Notes: generated by a model not told the origin, from the sequence alone. Numbered from the stretch's first letter, positions 1 to 9,259 are shown. The stretch: 24,125 nucleotides of DNA from UBA961 sp041191145 (GCA_041191145.1 JBEEPK010000043.1:1-24125), one strand, 5' to 3'. A program made the numbers and translations.

Positions 1-1
1 G

Positions 2-64
2 ACTGGTGGTGGTGGTGGCGGCGGCGGCGGCAGAGTAGTTGAGACGATCGTGGAAAGACGGTGA
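2..64 (+). CDS. 3' end of an unidentified plus-strand gene with polyglycine tail (partial)
   Basis: Reading frame 2 is open from the window edge to a TGA at 62-64. It would encode Thr, nine Gly (four GGT codons then five GGC codons), and a short charged tail, RVVETIVERR. This could be the flexible, glycine-rich C-terminus of a larger protein whose body lies outside the window. It would converge on the minus-strand DUF885 gene, with 82 bases between the stop codons. Only 20 codons are visible, so neither family nor function can be named. The stretch could also be non-coding triplet-repeat DNA. Confidence 0.35.
   Translation, partial: TGGGGGGGGGRVVETIVERR
5..31 (+). repeat. Trinucleotide tract (GGT)4(GGC)5
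   Basis: Nine consecutive GGN triplets, four GGT followed by five GGC. Read in frame 2 they give nine glycines. Such tracts can change length by slippage. The tract is much richer in G+C than the rest of the window. Confidence 0.8.
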
Positions 65-146
65 ATCATTCGTTCCCGAAATTCCAGGAGAAATTGGTCA
101 CATTTAAATTCATTCTTTGACATCAAAACTTGATTCACTTCTAACT

Positions 147-1802
147 CTAATAGTTTGATTTCAGTTTTTTTTCGATTTCTTTGCGCAGTGTGAGTATATG
201 CATTTGACCAAGCTTATATGAGAGTGCTTGCGCCGGCCAAACGATATAGCGATCAACTTCCGAACGGGCATCCAATTCTGAATTGCCTGTATGTTTCATC
301 ATGAATTGAACGCCTTCTTCTCTGGTCATTTTTCCTGTATGAATTCCTGCATCAATCACCAATCGACATGCTCTCCACATTTCAAAAGCCAATGCTCCGA
401 ATCGTTGATGAGGATCTTGATATAATCCCATGTCATGTCCAAGACTCTCGGAATACAATGCCCAACCTTCGACAAATGCATTGATGCCGATTTGATTTCT
501 AAACCATGGCAATCCGGGTAATTCTTGCGCAATCGCAATCTGCAAGTGATGTCCGGGTACAGCTTCATGCAATGCTAGTGCGGTCATTGTATGTTTTGGT
601 CTTGAAGGTAAGTCATAGGTATTCACATAAAAATATCCCGGACGCGAGCGATCAAGGGGTGCAGAATAATAATATGCCTGTGGCGCAGAAGCCGCTCTAT
701 ATGTTTCTATTTCTTTAAGATCATATGGTGACTTCGGTAATCTGCCAAATAGCATTGGCAGCTTGGAATCCACGATTGATAAAATCCTGCGATATTCATC
801 CATCATGGGTTTTTTGTCTGTATAGAAATTCTTGGGGTCTTTGATCAATTGCTTTTTGAATTCTTCCGCTGTTCCTTTGAGACCAAGTTCATTGACGATA
901 TTCTGCATTTCCGCTTCTATGCGATTCACTTCGTTCATGCCGATTGCATAGATAGAATCTGGTTGCATATCCATCGTTGTTTCTTTGCGTATCATGTGTG
1001 CATAGCGCTCTTTACCTTGTGGAAGAGCATAAATTCCATCCACTCTGCGTGCTTTGTCCATATACTCAAAGAGCAAGAACTTATGCAGATTTGAATATGC
1101 GGGCTGAATTGATGAGTCAAGTGCGAATTTGACTTTACTTCTGATGCGTGATTTCTGCTTGTCGGTGAAGGAAGTCGGAAAATTCTGCAAGGGTTTCATG
1201 AAAGGCAGACTATCGGTGTCATCCATGAAAAACGGATAGACTTGATCCATGATTTGTTGGACAACATAATTCGGCAATACGATTTTTGCCTTCATTCCTT
1301 TCCGCATATGTTCAATGATATCATCAACTTGTTTGGAAAATCCGCTAAGTCTGTTCACATAACGGTCATAATCTTCCACAGTGTTGAATGGTTGTATCTC
1401 AATGATTTGCGGGAATTCTATGTGAATGCCATCTTGCTGAGTGATTGGCATATAATGATTATTGAATTGTTCTGCTTCAAGAGAACTGCTCATTTCATCA
1501 ATGAAGAGAAGAAGTGAAAGCGAATCTTCTCCATGCACCTCTGTGATATCTATATTTTTAGCTCTTTCCAGAAATACACGCAATGAATCAAATCGAGTTT
1601 TGATTGCTGTTTCTGAATAATCGGTGAGTTTGTCATCATAGCGATGATCCCCATCATAGGTTGCGCTGATGGGATATTCTCTAAGAATGAATTCCTTATA
1701 GTCTGAGAATAGTTCATCGAGTGCTTGTTTTGAGTCCTTCATCGAGCAGGAAGAGAATACAGCAATGAATGCAAGAAGAAGTAGAGAGCTAAATGCTTTC
1801 AT
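147..1802 (-). CDS. DUF885 family lipoprotein (putative zinc-dependent peptidase-like)
   Basis: The product is about 551 residues from the chosen start, in the usual DUF885 range. It begins with a short lipoprotein signal peptide (MKAFSSLLLLAF..., lipobox FSSC, lipidated Cys at residue 19), so it should be anchored in the outer membrane or face the periplasm. The DUF885 hallmark ALHEAVPGHHLQ is present, an HExxPGHH-type zinc-binding motif, followed by EGWALYSESLG, which supplies a likely further ligand or catalytic Glu. DUF885 proteins are regarded as metallopeptidase-like, but the substrate is not known here. The frame is open to an ATG at 1853 that overlaps the upstream moxR stop. I prefer the internal ATG at 1802 because it gives a normal signal peptide. 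It is the last gene of the minus-strand run. The family assignment is firm, the exact reaction is not. Confidence 0.85.
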   Translation of the reverse strand: MKAFSSLLLLAFIAVFSSCSMKDSKQALDELFSDYKEFILREYPISATYDGDHRYDDKLTDYSETAIKTRFDSLRVFLERAKNIDITEVHGEDSLSLLLFIDEMSSSLEAEQFNNHYMPITQQDGIHIEFPQIIEIQPFNTVEDYDRYVNRLSGFSKQVDDIIEHMRKGMKAKIVLPNYVVQQIMDQVYPFFMDDTDSLPFMKPLQNFPTSFTDKQKSRIRSKVKFALDSSIQPAYSNLHKFLLFEYMDKARRVDGIYALPQGKERYAHMIRKETTMDMQPDSIYAIGMNEVNRIEAEMQNIVNELGLKGTAEEFKKQLIKDPKNFYTDKKPMMDEYRRILSIVDSKLPMLFGRLPKSPYDLKEIETYRAASAPQAYYYSAPLDRSRPGYFYVNTYDLPSRPKHTMTALALHEAVPGHHLQIAIAQELPGLPWFRNQIGINAFVEGWALYSESLGHDMGLYQDPHQRFGALAFEMWRACRLVIDAGIHTGKMTREEGVQFMMKHTGNSELDARSEVDRYIVWPAQALSYKLGQMHILTLRKEIEKKLKSNY

Positions 1803-1849
1803 CGAATACATTGAAATGGATATAAAAAATATTCTCCCCGAAGGAGTCA

Positions 1850-2833
1850 TCACAATTCTTTCAAGAGCATTGAAATGATATTGGATGGTGTGATATTATC
1901 GGCTTCAGCACTGAAATTCGTGACAATGCGATGTCGTAATACCGGCTCGGCAACTGCACGAATATCATCGATTTCAGGAGTGAATGCACCACGCATCGCG
2001 GCTCTTGTTTTCGCACCCAATACGAGATATTGCGAGGCTCTTGGACCTGCGCCATAACTAAGCAGATCTTTCACGGTTTTTGAATTGGATGTTTGCGGTC
2101 TTGTTGCGCGAACAAGCGATACCGCATAATTGATCACATTGTCGGAGACAGGAATCTTGCGTGCAATGTCTTGGAAACGAATGATGTCTTCGGCAGACAG
2201 AATCGGTTTGATATCGGGAATGATTTCAGTTGTCGTTGTACGCACGATTTCCGCTTCTTCTTGCTCGCTTGGATAATCGAGCCATAAATTGAACATGAAG
2301 CGATCGAGTTGAGCTTCGGGAAGCGGATAGGTTCCTTCTTGTTCTATAGGATTCTGCGTTGCAAGTACGAAAAATGGTTGTTCCAATTGATAAGTCTTAC
2401 CGCCATTTGTCACGGAATGCTCTTGCATCGCTTCAAGCAATGCCGCCTGCGTTTTTGGTGGCGTACGATTGATTTCATCGGCGAGGACGATATTTGAGAA
2501 AATGGGACCCTTCACAAAGCGAAACTGTTTCTTTCCTGTTGACATGTCATCTTCAATCACTTCCGTACCGGTGATATCACTGGGCATGAGATCGGGCGTG
2601 AATTGAATGCGATTATAGGAGAGATTGAGAGATCGAGACAATGTGCGAATGAGCAATGTTTTGGCCAAACCGGGCACACCCACAAGTAAGCAATGTCCGC
2701 GCGAGAATAAAGAAATGAGCAATTGCTCGATGATATCCTGCTGACCAATGATGACTTTAGAGATTTCTTTTTGTATCGTTCTGCTCGCCTCGGCCATCGT
2801 ATGTACTGAAGCAATGTCTGATTGATTATTCAT
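1850..2833 (-). CDS. MoxR-family AAA+ ATPase
   Basis: A 327-residue protein of typical MoxR length. Visible motifs are Walker A GVPGLAKT (about residues 53-60), Walker B IVLADEINR, the MoxR-typical PPKTQAALLEAMQE stretch, sensor 1 VLATQNPIEQEGTYPLPEAQLDRF, and a C-terminal lid domain with ARPQTS. MoxR ATPases act as chaperone-like factors that help assemble or activate metal- or cell-envelope-linked partners, usually DUF58 and von Willebrand factor A proteins encoded next door. No DUF58 or VWA gene is present here. Instead the gene is followed directly by a DUF885 lipoprotein and preceded, 78 bases upstream, by ggt. Start ATG at 2831-2833. The family is certain, the client protein unknown. 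Confidence 0.92.
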   Translation of the reverse strand: MNNQSDIASVHTMAEASRTIQKEISKVIIGQQDIIEQLLISLFSRGHCLLVGVPGLAKTLLIRTLSRSLNLSYNRIQFTPDLMPSDITGTEVIEDDMSTGKKQFRFVKGPIFSNIVLADEINRTPPKTQAALLEAMQEHSVTNGGKTYQLEQPFFVLATQNPIEQEGTYPLPEAQLDRFMFNLWLDYPSEQEEAEIVRTTTTEIIPDIKPILSAEDIIRFQDIARKIPVSDNVINYAVSLVRATRPQTSNSKTVKDLLSYGAGPRASQYLVLGAKTRAAMRGAFTPEIDDIRAVAEPVLRHRIVTNFSAEADNITPSNIISMLLKEL

Positions 2834-2911
2834 AGGATTTCTTGTGATTGCAAATTCGATGCGCCTTAGGACGCATTTTGGGTATAAATGTTTGTTCAGA
2901 GGGAAGAAACA

Positions 2912-4612
2912 TCACCATCCCTCGGCAGTTCCATTGCTGTGATGTCTTGTATCCGATGCCCCAAAAATAACTCCTTCCCATGGATTCACCGCTATACATT
3001 CTGCAATGCCGATGACGCGTTTTTTACCAAATTGATAACCCATGTCCGTAAGTGTTAGCATTGTTTTGGCATCAAATGCTCCTTCTTCATAATCTATCGC
3101 ATCGGGCATCCATTGATGATGGAATCGAGGTGCTTTGACGGCTTTGTCGATACTCATTCCAAAATCCAGGCAATTCGTGAGAATATGCAATACCGTGGTA
3201 ATGATGGTTGATCCGCCCGGAGCACCGAGAATAAGTCTGGGTTTGCCATCTCTCAGAACAATGGTCGGAGTCATGCTGGATAGCATGCGCTTGCCGGGTT
3301 GAATGGAATTGGCATCTCCGCCCATCACCCCAAATTGATTGGGAGTATTGGGTTTTGCGGAAAAATCATCCATTTCATTATTGAGAAAAAAACCTGTTCC
3401 TTCGGCTATGAAACCTGATCCAAACCATGAATTGATCGTGGTTGTCACACTGACTGCATTTCCTTTTGAATCAATCACGGAATAATGGAGCGTTTCATCA
3501 CTCTCTTTGGCAAAAGCTTTTGGGTCTCCCGCTTTGATGGAAGAGGATGGGATTGCTTTATCAGAGGGAATCAATGCAGATAATTTGTCAGCATAGTTCT
3601 GTGAAAGCAACATCTCATAAGGAATATTCGTGAAGTCGGGATCACCCAGATGAACAGTTCTATCGGCAAAAGCAAATTTCATGGCGGATAGCATCGCATG
3701 CGCATGTTTTGCTGAATGCCATTCATTTTTCTTGAAGGAATATCGATTGAGAATATTGAGCATTTGAATGAGCGCAATTCCGCCGGAACTCGGTGGACAC
3801 ATGCTGATGATATCATATCCTTTATAAGTACCTTTCACAACATTGCGTTTGATTGCGGTGTATTCTGCAAAATCTTCTTCGGCTATGATGCCACCATATT
3901 GTTTCATGGCTTTGGAAACCAATTGAGGAATTTCTCCTTTGTAGAATCCATCCTTTCCTTTTTCTGCTATGAGTTTGAGTGTGCGTGCCAAGTCAGGCTG
4001 TTTCCATCTCTCACCAACTTTGTATGGAATCCCATTTTTAGTCATGACTTTCATCGTGGATGGAAATTTCTTGAATAATGACATATCCTTATCAAATTGT
4101 CTGATCATCGAAGCATCAAGAATAAGTCCATTCTCGGCCAAATCTATTGCTGGTGCAAGAATGTCTTGTATGGACATCGTGCCATGATCTCTTAGCGCAT
4201 CGAGCAAGCCTGCGACTGAACCCGGAATGCCGGAAGCCAATGCTCCTTCACGGATTTTGTCATTCATGACATTCCCTTTGGCATCTAAAAACATATCCCT
4301 TTTTGCATTTTTTGGTGCCTTCTCTCGAAAATCATATCCGATTGATTGATTGCCATTCAGCTGTGCCACCAAAAACCCCCCTCCACCAATATTACCTGCT
4401 CCGGGATAGGTGACAGCAAGCGCAAAACCTGTTGCGACTGCGGCATCAATGGCATTGCCACCTTTTTTGAGAATGGCGAGTCCAACTTTTGATGCAATCG
4501 GAGAGACACTCACAACCATGCCTCTCTTGGCTTTTGCGCTATGGGCAAATGCAGAATTCATGCAGAGGAATGAACTTAAGAGAATTGTTAAAGCAAAGAT
4601 TGATGAGTACAT
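2912..4612 (-). CDS. ggt: Gamma-glutamyltransferase (GGT), exported
   Basis: A 566-residue precursor with an N-terminal signal peptide (MYSSIFALTILLSSFLCMNSAFAH), so it acts outside the cytoplasm. GGT cleaves gamma-glutamyl bonds in glutathione and related peptides and transfers the glutamyl group to water or amino acids. The precursor cleaves itself before a catalytic Thr. Here that residue is Thr374 in ETLHYSVIDSKGNAVSVTTTIN, with Leu where many homologues carry a second Thr. Also visible are the NIGGGGFLV stretch, the substrate-binding Arg in YDFREKAP, and GAPGGSTIITTVL near the C-terminus. The frame is open to an ATG at 4654, but the ATG at 4610-4612 gives the signal peptide directly and lies one base after the stop of the RND gene. 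That indicates co-transcription and probably translational coupling. Confidence 0.93.
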   Translation of the reverse strand: MYSSIFALTILLSSFLCMNSAFAHSAKAKRGMVVSVSPIASKVGLAILKKGGNAIDAAVATGFALAVTYPGAGNIGGGGFLVAQLNGNQSIGYDFREKAPKNAKRDMFLDAKGNVMNDKIREGALASGIPGSVAGLLDALRDHGTMSIQDILAPAIDLAENGLILDASMIRQFDKDMSLFKKFPSTMKVMTKNGIPYKVGERWKQPDLARTLKLIAEKGKDGFYKGEIPQLVSKAMKQYGGIIAEEDFAEYTAIKRNVVKGTYKGYDIISMCPPSSGGIALIQMLNILNRYSFKKNEWHSAKHAHAMLSAMKFAFADRTVHLGDPDFTNIPYEMLLSQNYADKLSALIPSDKAIPSSSIKAGDPKAFAKESDETLHYSVIDSKGNAVSVTTTINSWFGSGFIAEGTGFFLNNEMDDFSAKPNTPNQFGVMGGDANSIQPGKRMLSSMTPTIVLRDGKPRLILGAPGGSTIITTVLHILTNCLDFGMSIDKAVKAPRFHHQWMPDAIDYEEGAFDAKTMLTLTDMGYQFGKKRVIGIAECIAVNPWEGVIFGASDTRHHSNGTAEGW

Positions 4613-4613
4613 G

Positions 4614-5486
4614 TTATTTCTGAATTGATTTGCTGAAACGAGAAGCAATGACAAAAAATCCGGGTATGGTATAGAGTGTCAAAATCAATGAAAAAATCAA
4701 TCCACCAATCACTGCAATACCCATGGAAATTCTACTTTCCGAACCTCCACCGATGGCAAGTGCAATGGGAAGAACACCCAGAATCGTTGCAAGTGATGTC
4801 ATGAGAATGGGTCTGAATCTACTCGTCGCGGCATCAATCACTGCTTCAAATGCAGGTAATTCCTTTTCTCTTTGATGTGCGAATTCAATGATGAGAATCG
4901 CATTTTTTGTCACGAGTCCTATGAGCATGATAATGCCAATCTGACTAAATATATTCAGTGTTTGATTGAAATACCACAGCGTGAACACCGCACCAGCCAA
5001 TGCCATCGGCACGCAAAGAAGGATGATGAAAGGATCGACAAAACTTTCGAATTGTGCGGCGAGTACGAGATAAATCAAAATCAGAGCGAGTAAGAATGCA
5101 AAGAGCAAACTCGATGAACTTTCTTCAAAATCTTTTGATGTGCCGGTGAGTGCGGTTGAATATGATGGATCGAGCACTTGTCCTGCAATTGAGCGCATTG
5201 CATCAATTCCATCACCCAATGTATAGCCCGGTGCAAGTCCGGCAGATACGGTCGCCGATACCGAGCGATTATAATGATAGACGGAAGGTGGCGCGCTACT
5301 TTCTTCAAAATTCACCAGATTATCGAGTTGTATCAATGAATTGTCACTCGATCTCACATACATAGATCGAATATCTGTGACATCATTTCTGTCCAAGCGT
5401 TCAGCCTGACCAATCACCTGATATTGTCTGCCATCTTTGACGAAATATCCATAGCGCTGTCCGGCCAATGCAAATTGCAAAGTCTG
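4614..5486 (-). pseudogene. RND efflux permease, C-terminal part (after frameshift)
   Basis: This frame continues the RND permease encoded upstream at 5414-7657. It resumes at QTLQFALAGQRYGYF, whose first residues lie before the first ATG of this frame (5480), so the fragment is not a separate gene with its own start. It holds the second periplasmic docking/porter part (SVSATVSAGLAPGYTLGDG) and then transmembrane segments 8-12. Within these are the membrane motif LIYLVLAAQFESFVDPF and the TM10 motif GLVTKNAILIIEF, whose Lys (codon 4905-4907) corresponds to the proton-relay Lys940 of AcrB. It ends one base before ggt. Restoring one base near 5486-5487 joins both parts into a protein of about 1014 residues, normal for the HAE-1 family. 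Confidence 0.88.
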
Positions 5487-7657
5487 GTGTTCACTCCTAG
5501 CGTTCTGGCTTTATTGCGATCTATACCGAGTCGCAATTCGGGTTTGGTGAATTTGAGATTGACATCTACCACCGCAAATGCGGGATTTTTTGATGCCTCT
5601 TCTAAAAAGTCGGGAAGAATTGAGCGCAACTTTTCAATATCGGTTGCTTGAATCACGAATTGTACGGGCAAGCCGCCAATTCCTGCTCCACCGGTTGAAA
5701 TCGTTTGCTCTTGAATCACCAATCCTTTTGCTTGAGGAAGTTCTTTGACGAGTTGAGTGACATAATTTCCGATTTGCATTTGCGTGCGTTTTCTTGTTTC
5801 CGGATCAGTAAGAAATAATCGGACAAATGCAGTGTTCGTAGAACTTGTTCCAAAACTTGGAGATGTAACAGTCAATAAGGATTGCACTTCTGGTACAGAA
5901 TCTTTGAGCAATTTCGAAATGGATGCCACATAAGAATCCATGAATTCAAATGTTGCTCCTTCATGTGCTGTGGCGCTCACTCGCATGCGACTTCTATCTT
6001 GTAATGGGGCAATTTCTGTACTCAAAACACTACCGAATAACCATATCATTGCAAAGGATACTATGGTGACAATCAGCGATGGAAATGGATTCTTGATGAA
6101 TCGCTCAAGTGAATTGCGATAGGCATGTAGGAGTCTATTGAGAACCGCCTCTATGCTTGTATAGAGTGCACCATGTGTATGTTTTATTTTGATGAGTCGA
6201 CTGCTCATCATTGGCGTAAGCGTGAGTGAGACGAATGCTGAGATAAGAACGGATCCTGCAATGACGATGCCGAATTCACGGAACAATCTACCTGTCAAAC
6301 CTTGCAAGAAAATGATGGGTAAAAATACCGCGGCGAGTGTGATCGTGGTTGATAGCACCGCGAAGAAAATTTCTTTGGATCCGGCATGTGCCGCTGACAT
6401 TGGGTCTAGTCCTTCTTCAGTCTTGGAGAAGATATTTTCCAGTACCACAATCGCATCATCAACGACAAGTCCCGTGGCAAGTACGATTCCAAGCAATGTG
6501 AGTACATTGATAGAATAATCGAGAATATACATCAAGAAGAATGTACCTATGAGAGAAATCGGAATCGCGATAACGGGTATGATGGTCGTTCGCCAATCGC
6601 GTAGAAAGAGGAAGAGAATAAGCACCACAAGCACAAATGCAATCACAAGTGTTTCCATCACCTCTTTGAGTGAATCTTTGATGGAAACAGTGGTATCCAA
6701 AATTACTTTTAATTGTAAATCATCTGGCAAATCTTTCTTGATAATATCGATGCGTTTATAAAATTCTTCAGCAATTGCAATATGATTCGAACCGGGCTGA
6801 GGTGTGATGGCCACGCCAAACATTGGTTTTCCATCGGTGCGTAAAATCGTCTTGATATTCTCTGCCTCAAGTGTTGCTCTGCCGATATCTGAGAAGCGAA
6901 TCATTTGTCCATTCTGCGCGCGGATGATCAAATTGTTGAAATCTTCTTCCGTGGAAAATCTACCCAAAGTGCGCACAGTTACTTCAGTTGTATTTCCTTC
7001 AACGCTACCTGAGGGTAATTCCACATTTTCTCTGTCTAGCGCTGATTTTATATCGAGTGGAGTGAGACCATATGCAGAGAGCTTTGCGGGATCCATCCAT
7101 AAGCGCATCGCATATTTTCTTTCACCCCAGATACGAATTTCGGACACACCCGGAATTGTTTGCAATTGCTTTTTAATGGTATTCGCAGCGATATCACTGA
7201 TTTCAAGGAGATTGCGCTCTTTGCTTTGTACAGTCACAACCAAAATCGCATCTGAATTTGCATCCGCTTTTGATACAGTTGGTGGATCCATGTCTGCGGG
7301 CAATTGTCTTTGCACACGCGCAACTCGATCGCGCACATCATTTGCCGATGTTTCGAGATCGCTATTGAGAGAAAATTCAACAGTAATCGTACTTGCTCCA
7401 TCACGACTGATCGATGTCAGTGATGTGATGCCTGCAATACCATTAAGTGATTCTTCCAATACTTCGGTGATCTTTGATTCGATCACATCTGCATTTGCTC
7501 CCGGATATGCCGCATTCACGGTAATGATCGGTGGATCCACGGCAGGAAATTCTCTGATGCCGAGATATGTATAACCGATGATGCCGAAAAGTACGATGAC
7601 TATCGACATCACGATGCTTAATACCGGTCTTTCAATGCTTATCGATGATAATTTCAT
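5414..7657 (-). pseudogene. RND (HAE-1/AcrB-like) efflux permease, N-terminal part; frameshifted at about 5486
   Basis: This encodes the first three quarters of an inner-membrane proton-driven multidrug or metabolite exporter. TM1 (MKLSSISIERPVLSIVMSIV) is followed by the porter domain starting REFPAVDPP, then TM2-6. The proton-relay Asp pair is D400-D401 in GLVVDDAIVVLENI, matching Asp407/408 of AcrB. The large second periplasmic loop follows. In this frame the protein runs off into an unrelated tail after GVNT at about 5488. The next frame continues the family exactly, so one C appears to be missing from a short C run. Start ATG is 7655-7657, overlapping the stop of the tcdA-like gene (ATGA). 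Neither the membrane-fusion adaptor nor the outer-membrane channel is encoded nearby. The lesion may be a sequencing or assembly error, in which case the gene is intact. Confidence 0.9.
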
Positions 7658-8412
7658 TTGTGTTTTTTCAGTGGAAGCGCATCCATGAGATCTCTTAATA
7701 CAACGGATGCACAAAAGGCACCAAATGATGCCGGGATATAGGAAATTGTTCCATAATAGGAAACTTTGTTTTGTGTGTTTTCAGTCAAAGCCAATGCTTT
7801 TTCAGAAACTTCTTCGGGTGAAAACACTGCAATGATTCCTTTGCGGATATCACTGCGATGAAGTCTTTTCTTGACATATCGAGCAAGTTTGCAATGATGC
7901 ACTTTGCTGATATCATTGATCTCAATCATCGTTGGATCGGTTTTTCCGCCGGCTCCCATGGAACTGACAATAGGATATCCTTTAGCATGAGCTTTCTTGA
8001 GCAAACTCACTTTTGGAGCCACAGTATCGATGCAATCAACTACATAATCATACTGCACTTCCAGCAATTCATCAGTGATATCTTTCTCGATAAATGTTTT
8101 GTGAACGGTCAATTTCAAATTGGGATTGATGTCGAGTAGCCGCTTTGCCATCACATCGGCCTTCCATTCACCGTTGGTGGAAATGAGCGCAGGCAATTGT
8201 CGATTTCTATTTGTGGTGTCTACGGTGTCGCCATCGACAATGGTCAATGCGCCGATTCCGCCCCTCACAAGAAATTCTGCGGCAAATGAACCAACGCCGC
8301 CAAGACCTATGACCAATACATGTTTATCCTGCAATGAAGCGATTTTATCATCTCCATAGAGTAAAGCGGTTCTACTATTCCAATGTGGTACTGTTGCTTT
8401 AGATTCTTCCAT
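7654..8412 (-). CDS. tcdA: TcdA-like tRNA threonylcarbamoyladenosine dehydratase (ThiF/E1 superfamily)
   Basis: A protein of about 252 residues of the E1/ThiF superfamily with the order typical of TcdA (formerly CsdL/YgdL). It starts near RTALLYGDDKIASL, then has the Rossmann nucleotide-binding motif VIGLGGVGSFAAE, IVDGDTVDTTNRNRQ, the VDCIDTVAPKVSLL region and VSSMGAGGKTDPT. TcdA activates with ATP and cyclises t6A37 in ANN-decoding tRNAs to ct6A. The threonine tRNA nearby at 9150 is one such tRNA, but that proximity may be chance. The frame is open to 8457. I chose ATG 8410-8412, which gives normal family length and only a 14-base overlap with the TatD gene. No clear Shine-Dalgarno sequence is seen. 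The four-base ATGA overlap with the RND gene indicates one operon. Another ThiF-family role cannot be fully excluded. Confidence 0.85.
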   Translation of the reverse strand: MEESKATVPHWNSRTALLYGDDKIASLQDKHVLVIGLGGVGSFAAEFLVRGGIGALTIVDGDTVDTTNRNRQLPALISTNGEWKADVMAKRLLDINPNLKLTVHKTFIEKDITDELLEVQYDYVVDCIDTVAPKVSLLKKAHAKGYPIVSSMGAGGKTDPTMIEINDISKVHHCKLARYVKKRLHRSDIRKGIIAVFSPEEVSEKALALTENTQNKVSYYGTISYIPASFGAFCASVVLRDLMDALPLKKHK

Positions 8413-9079
8413 AGACTTGCTGAACATGTGATGCAATGATTGTTGAAATCGCTTCAATGCTCATATCGAGCATATTCGAAGCTTGTTGATAGAGTGTTTG
8501 TATTGCAATATCCTTGCCATCCGTTTCCAAAAAGAAGGGATATTCAGCTATTTTTTTGAAAAAAGTGGATATCGGATGTCCTGGATCCAATAGTTCCTTT
8601 CCAATGCTTAATAATATTCCTTGATCGAGCAATTTGATGGCAATGCTTTCCGTACGATTAAAACCATGGATGATCCATGGATTGCTTGGCTTGAGTCTTT
8701 GATGCAAATGTACGATGTCATCATAAGATCGAACACAATGGATGATCAAAGGAATGTGCATTTCCATAGCCAATTCAGCATGTGCTGTGAATAGTTCAAT
8801 TTGATGTTGTCTCGGAACGGCTATTCTTGTGTCCAAACCACATTCTCCGATGCCGAGAATATCATCATGATATTGATGAATGATGCGTGACACATTCTCG
8901 AATGTCATGAAATTGTATGACATCGGATGAAGTCCGATGGTAAATCCATGACCCATTGTTGTAATCTCCGAGATTTTTCCCAAGTCCTCAAAATTTGAAG
9001 CATCTATAGAGAATATTCTCATGATTTCAGACGCAATGCTCGGTGGTCCGGAGATATGTGTATGATGGTCCAAATACAT
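8399..9079 (-). CDS. TatD-family metal-dependent hydrolase (short form)
   Basis: A protein of about 227 residues of the TatD/amidohydrolase fold. Recognisable metal-site motifs are DHHTHIS at residues 4-10 (HxH), GIGECGLD (carboxylate ligand), LIIHCVRSYDDI and WIIHGF (His ligands), and FLETDGKD near the C-terminus. TatD proteins are metal-dependent deoxyribonucleases or related hydrolases; this shorter, divergent type is common in Bacteroidota, and its substrate is unproven. The frame extends to 9154, but that would run into the tRNA gene. The ATG at 9077-9079 puts the HxH motif at the N-terminus as expected. It is the first gene of a minus-strand run (tatD-like, tcdA-like, RND, ggt), so its promoter should lie in 9080-9149, shared with the divergent tRNA. 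Confidence 0.83.
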   Translation of the reverse strand: MYLDHHTHISGPPSIASEIMRIFSIDASNFEDLGKISEITTMGHGFTIGLHPMSYNFMTFENVSRIIHQYHDDILGIGECGLDTRIAVPRQHQIELFTAHAELAMEMHIPLIIHCVRSYDDIVHLHQRLKPSNPWIIHGFNRTESIAIKLLDQGILLSIGKELLDPGHPISTFFKKIAEYPFFLETDGKDIAIQTLYQQASNMLDMSIEAISTIIASHVQQVYGRI

Positions 9080-9095
9080 GAGGCAGAAAAAAATA

Positions 9096-9126
9096 TTTGC
9101 ATGTAGTAAAAAATTCTCTAAATTCG
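9096..9126 (+). promoter_or_regulatory. Predicted Bacteroidota-type promoter of tRNA-Thr
   Basis: TTTG at 9096-9099 is followed after 19 bases by TAAATTCG at 9119-9126. This is one mismatch from the Bacteroidota -33/-7 consensus TTTG-n19-21-TAnnTTTG. Transcription would start about 20 bases before the tRNA. The same bases also allow an ordinary TTGCAT/TAAATT reading with a 16-base spacer. Confidence 0.4.
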
Positions 9127-9149
9127 CACTCTCTTTTTTGAGAGAAAAA

Positions 9150-9225
9150 GCCAACTTAGCTCAGCTGGTAGAGCAGCTGACTTGTAATCAGCAGGTCATC
9201 GGTTCAAGTCCGATAGTTGGCTCCA
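9150..9225 (+). tRNA. tRNA-Thr, anticodon TGT
   Basis: A complete 76-base cloverleaf including an encoded CCA end. The acceptor stem pairs GCCAACT with AGTTGGC. The D arm is GCTCAGCTGGTAGAGC. The anticodon stem GCTGA/TCAGC encloses the loop CTTGTAA with anticodon TGT, which reads ACA threonine codons. The T arm contains GGTTCAAGTCC. It stands alone, with its own terminator directly downstream. Its ANN-decoding anticodon makes it a candidate for t6A/ct6A modification. Confidence 0.97.
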
Positions 9226-9259
9226 AAGCCGAAATACTTCTTGTGTTTCGGCTTTTTTT
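9225..9259 (+). terminator. Rho-independent terminator after tRNA-Thr
   Basis: A 13-base-pair stem (9225-9237 with 9243-9255, one G-U pair, core AAAGCCGAAA/TTTCGGCTTT) closes a five-base loop TTCTT. Seven T residues occupy 9253-9259. It begins at the last base of the tRNA and separates it from folC. Confidence 0.92.

Noticed and set aside
2859..2876. Inverted repeat ATGCG/CGCAT around CCTTAGGA between ggt and moxR
   Set aside because: The stem is only five base pairs and no T run follows on the minus strand, so it is too weak to call a terminator or operator.
6804..7574. Open plus-strand frame of 256 codons opposite the RND permease gene
   Set aside because: It is antisense to a strongly conserved RND coding region, is rich in Ser/Ile without any recognisable motif, and is explained by codon bias of the real gene.
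4614..7657. Two adjacent RND genes working as a split permease
   Set aside because: The frames overlap and the second begins in mid-motif without its own start; a one-base insertion rejoins them exactly, so this is one broken gene.
9129..9144. Small hairpin CTCTC-T6-GAGAG just upstream of the tRNA
   Set aside because: A five-pair stem in a low-complexity stretch; no evidence that it is more than chance.
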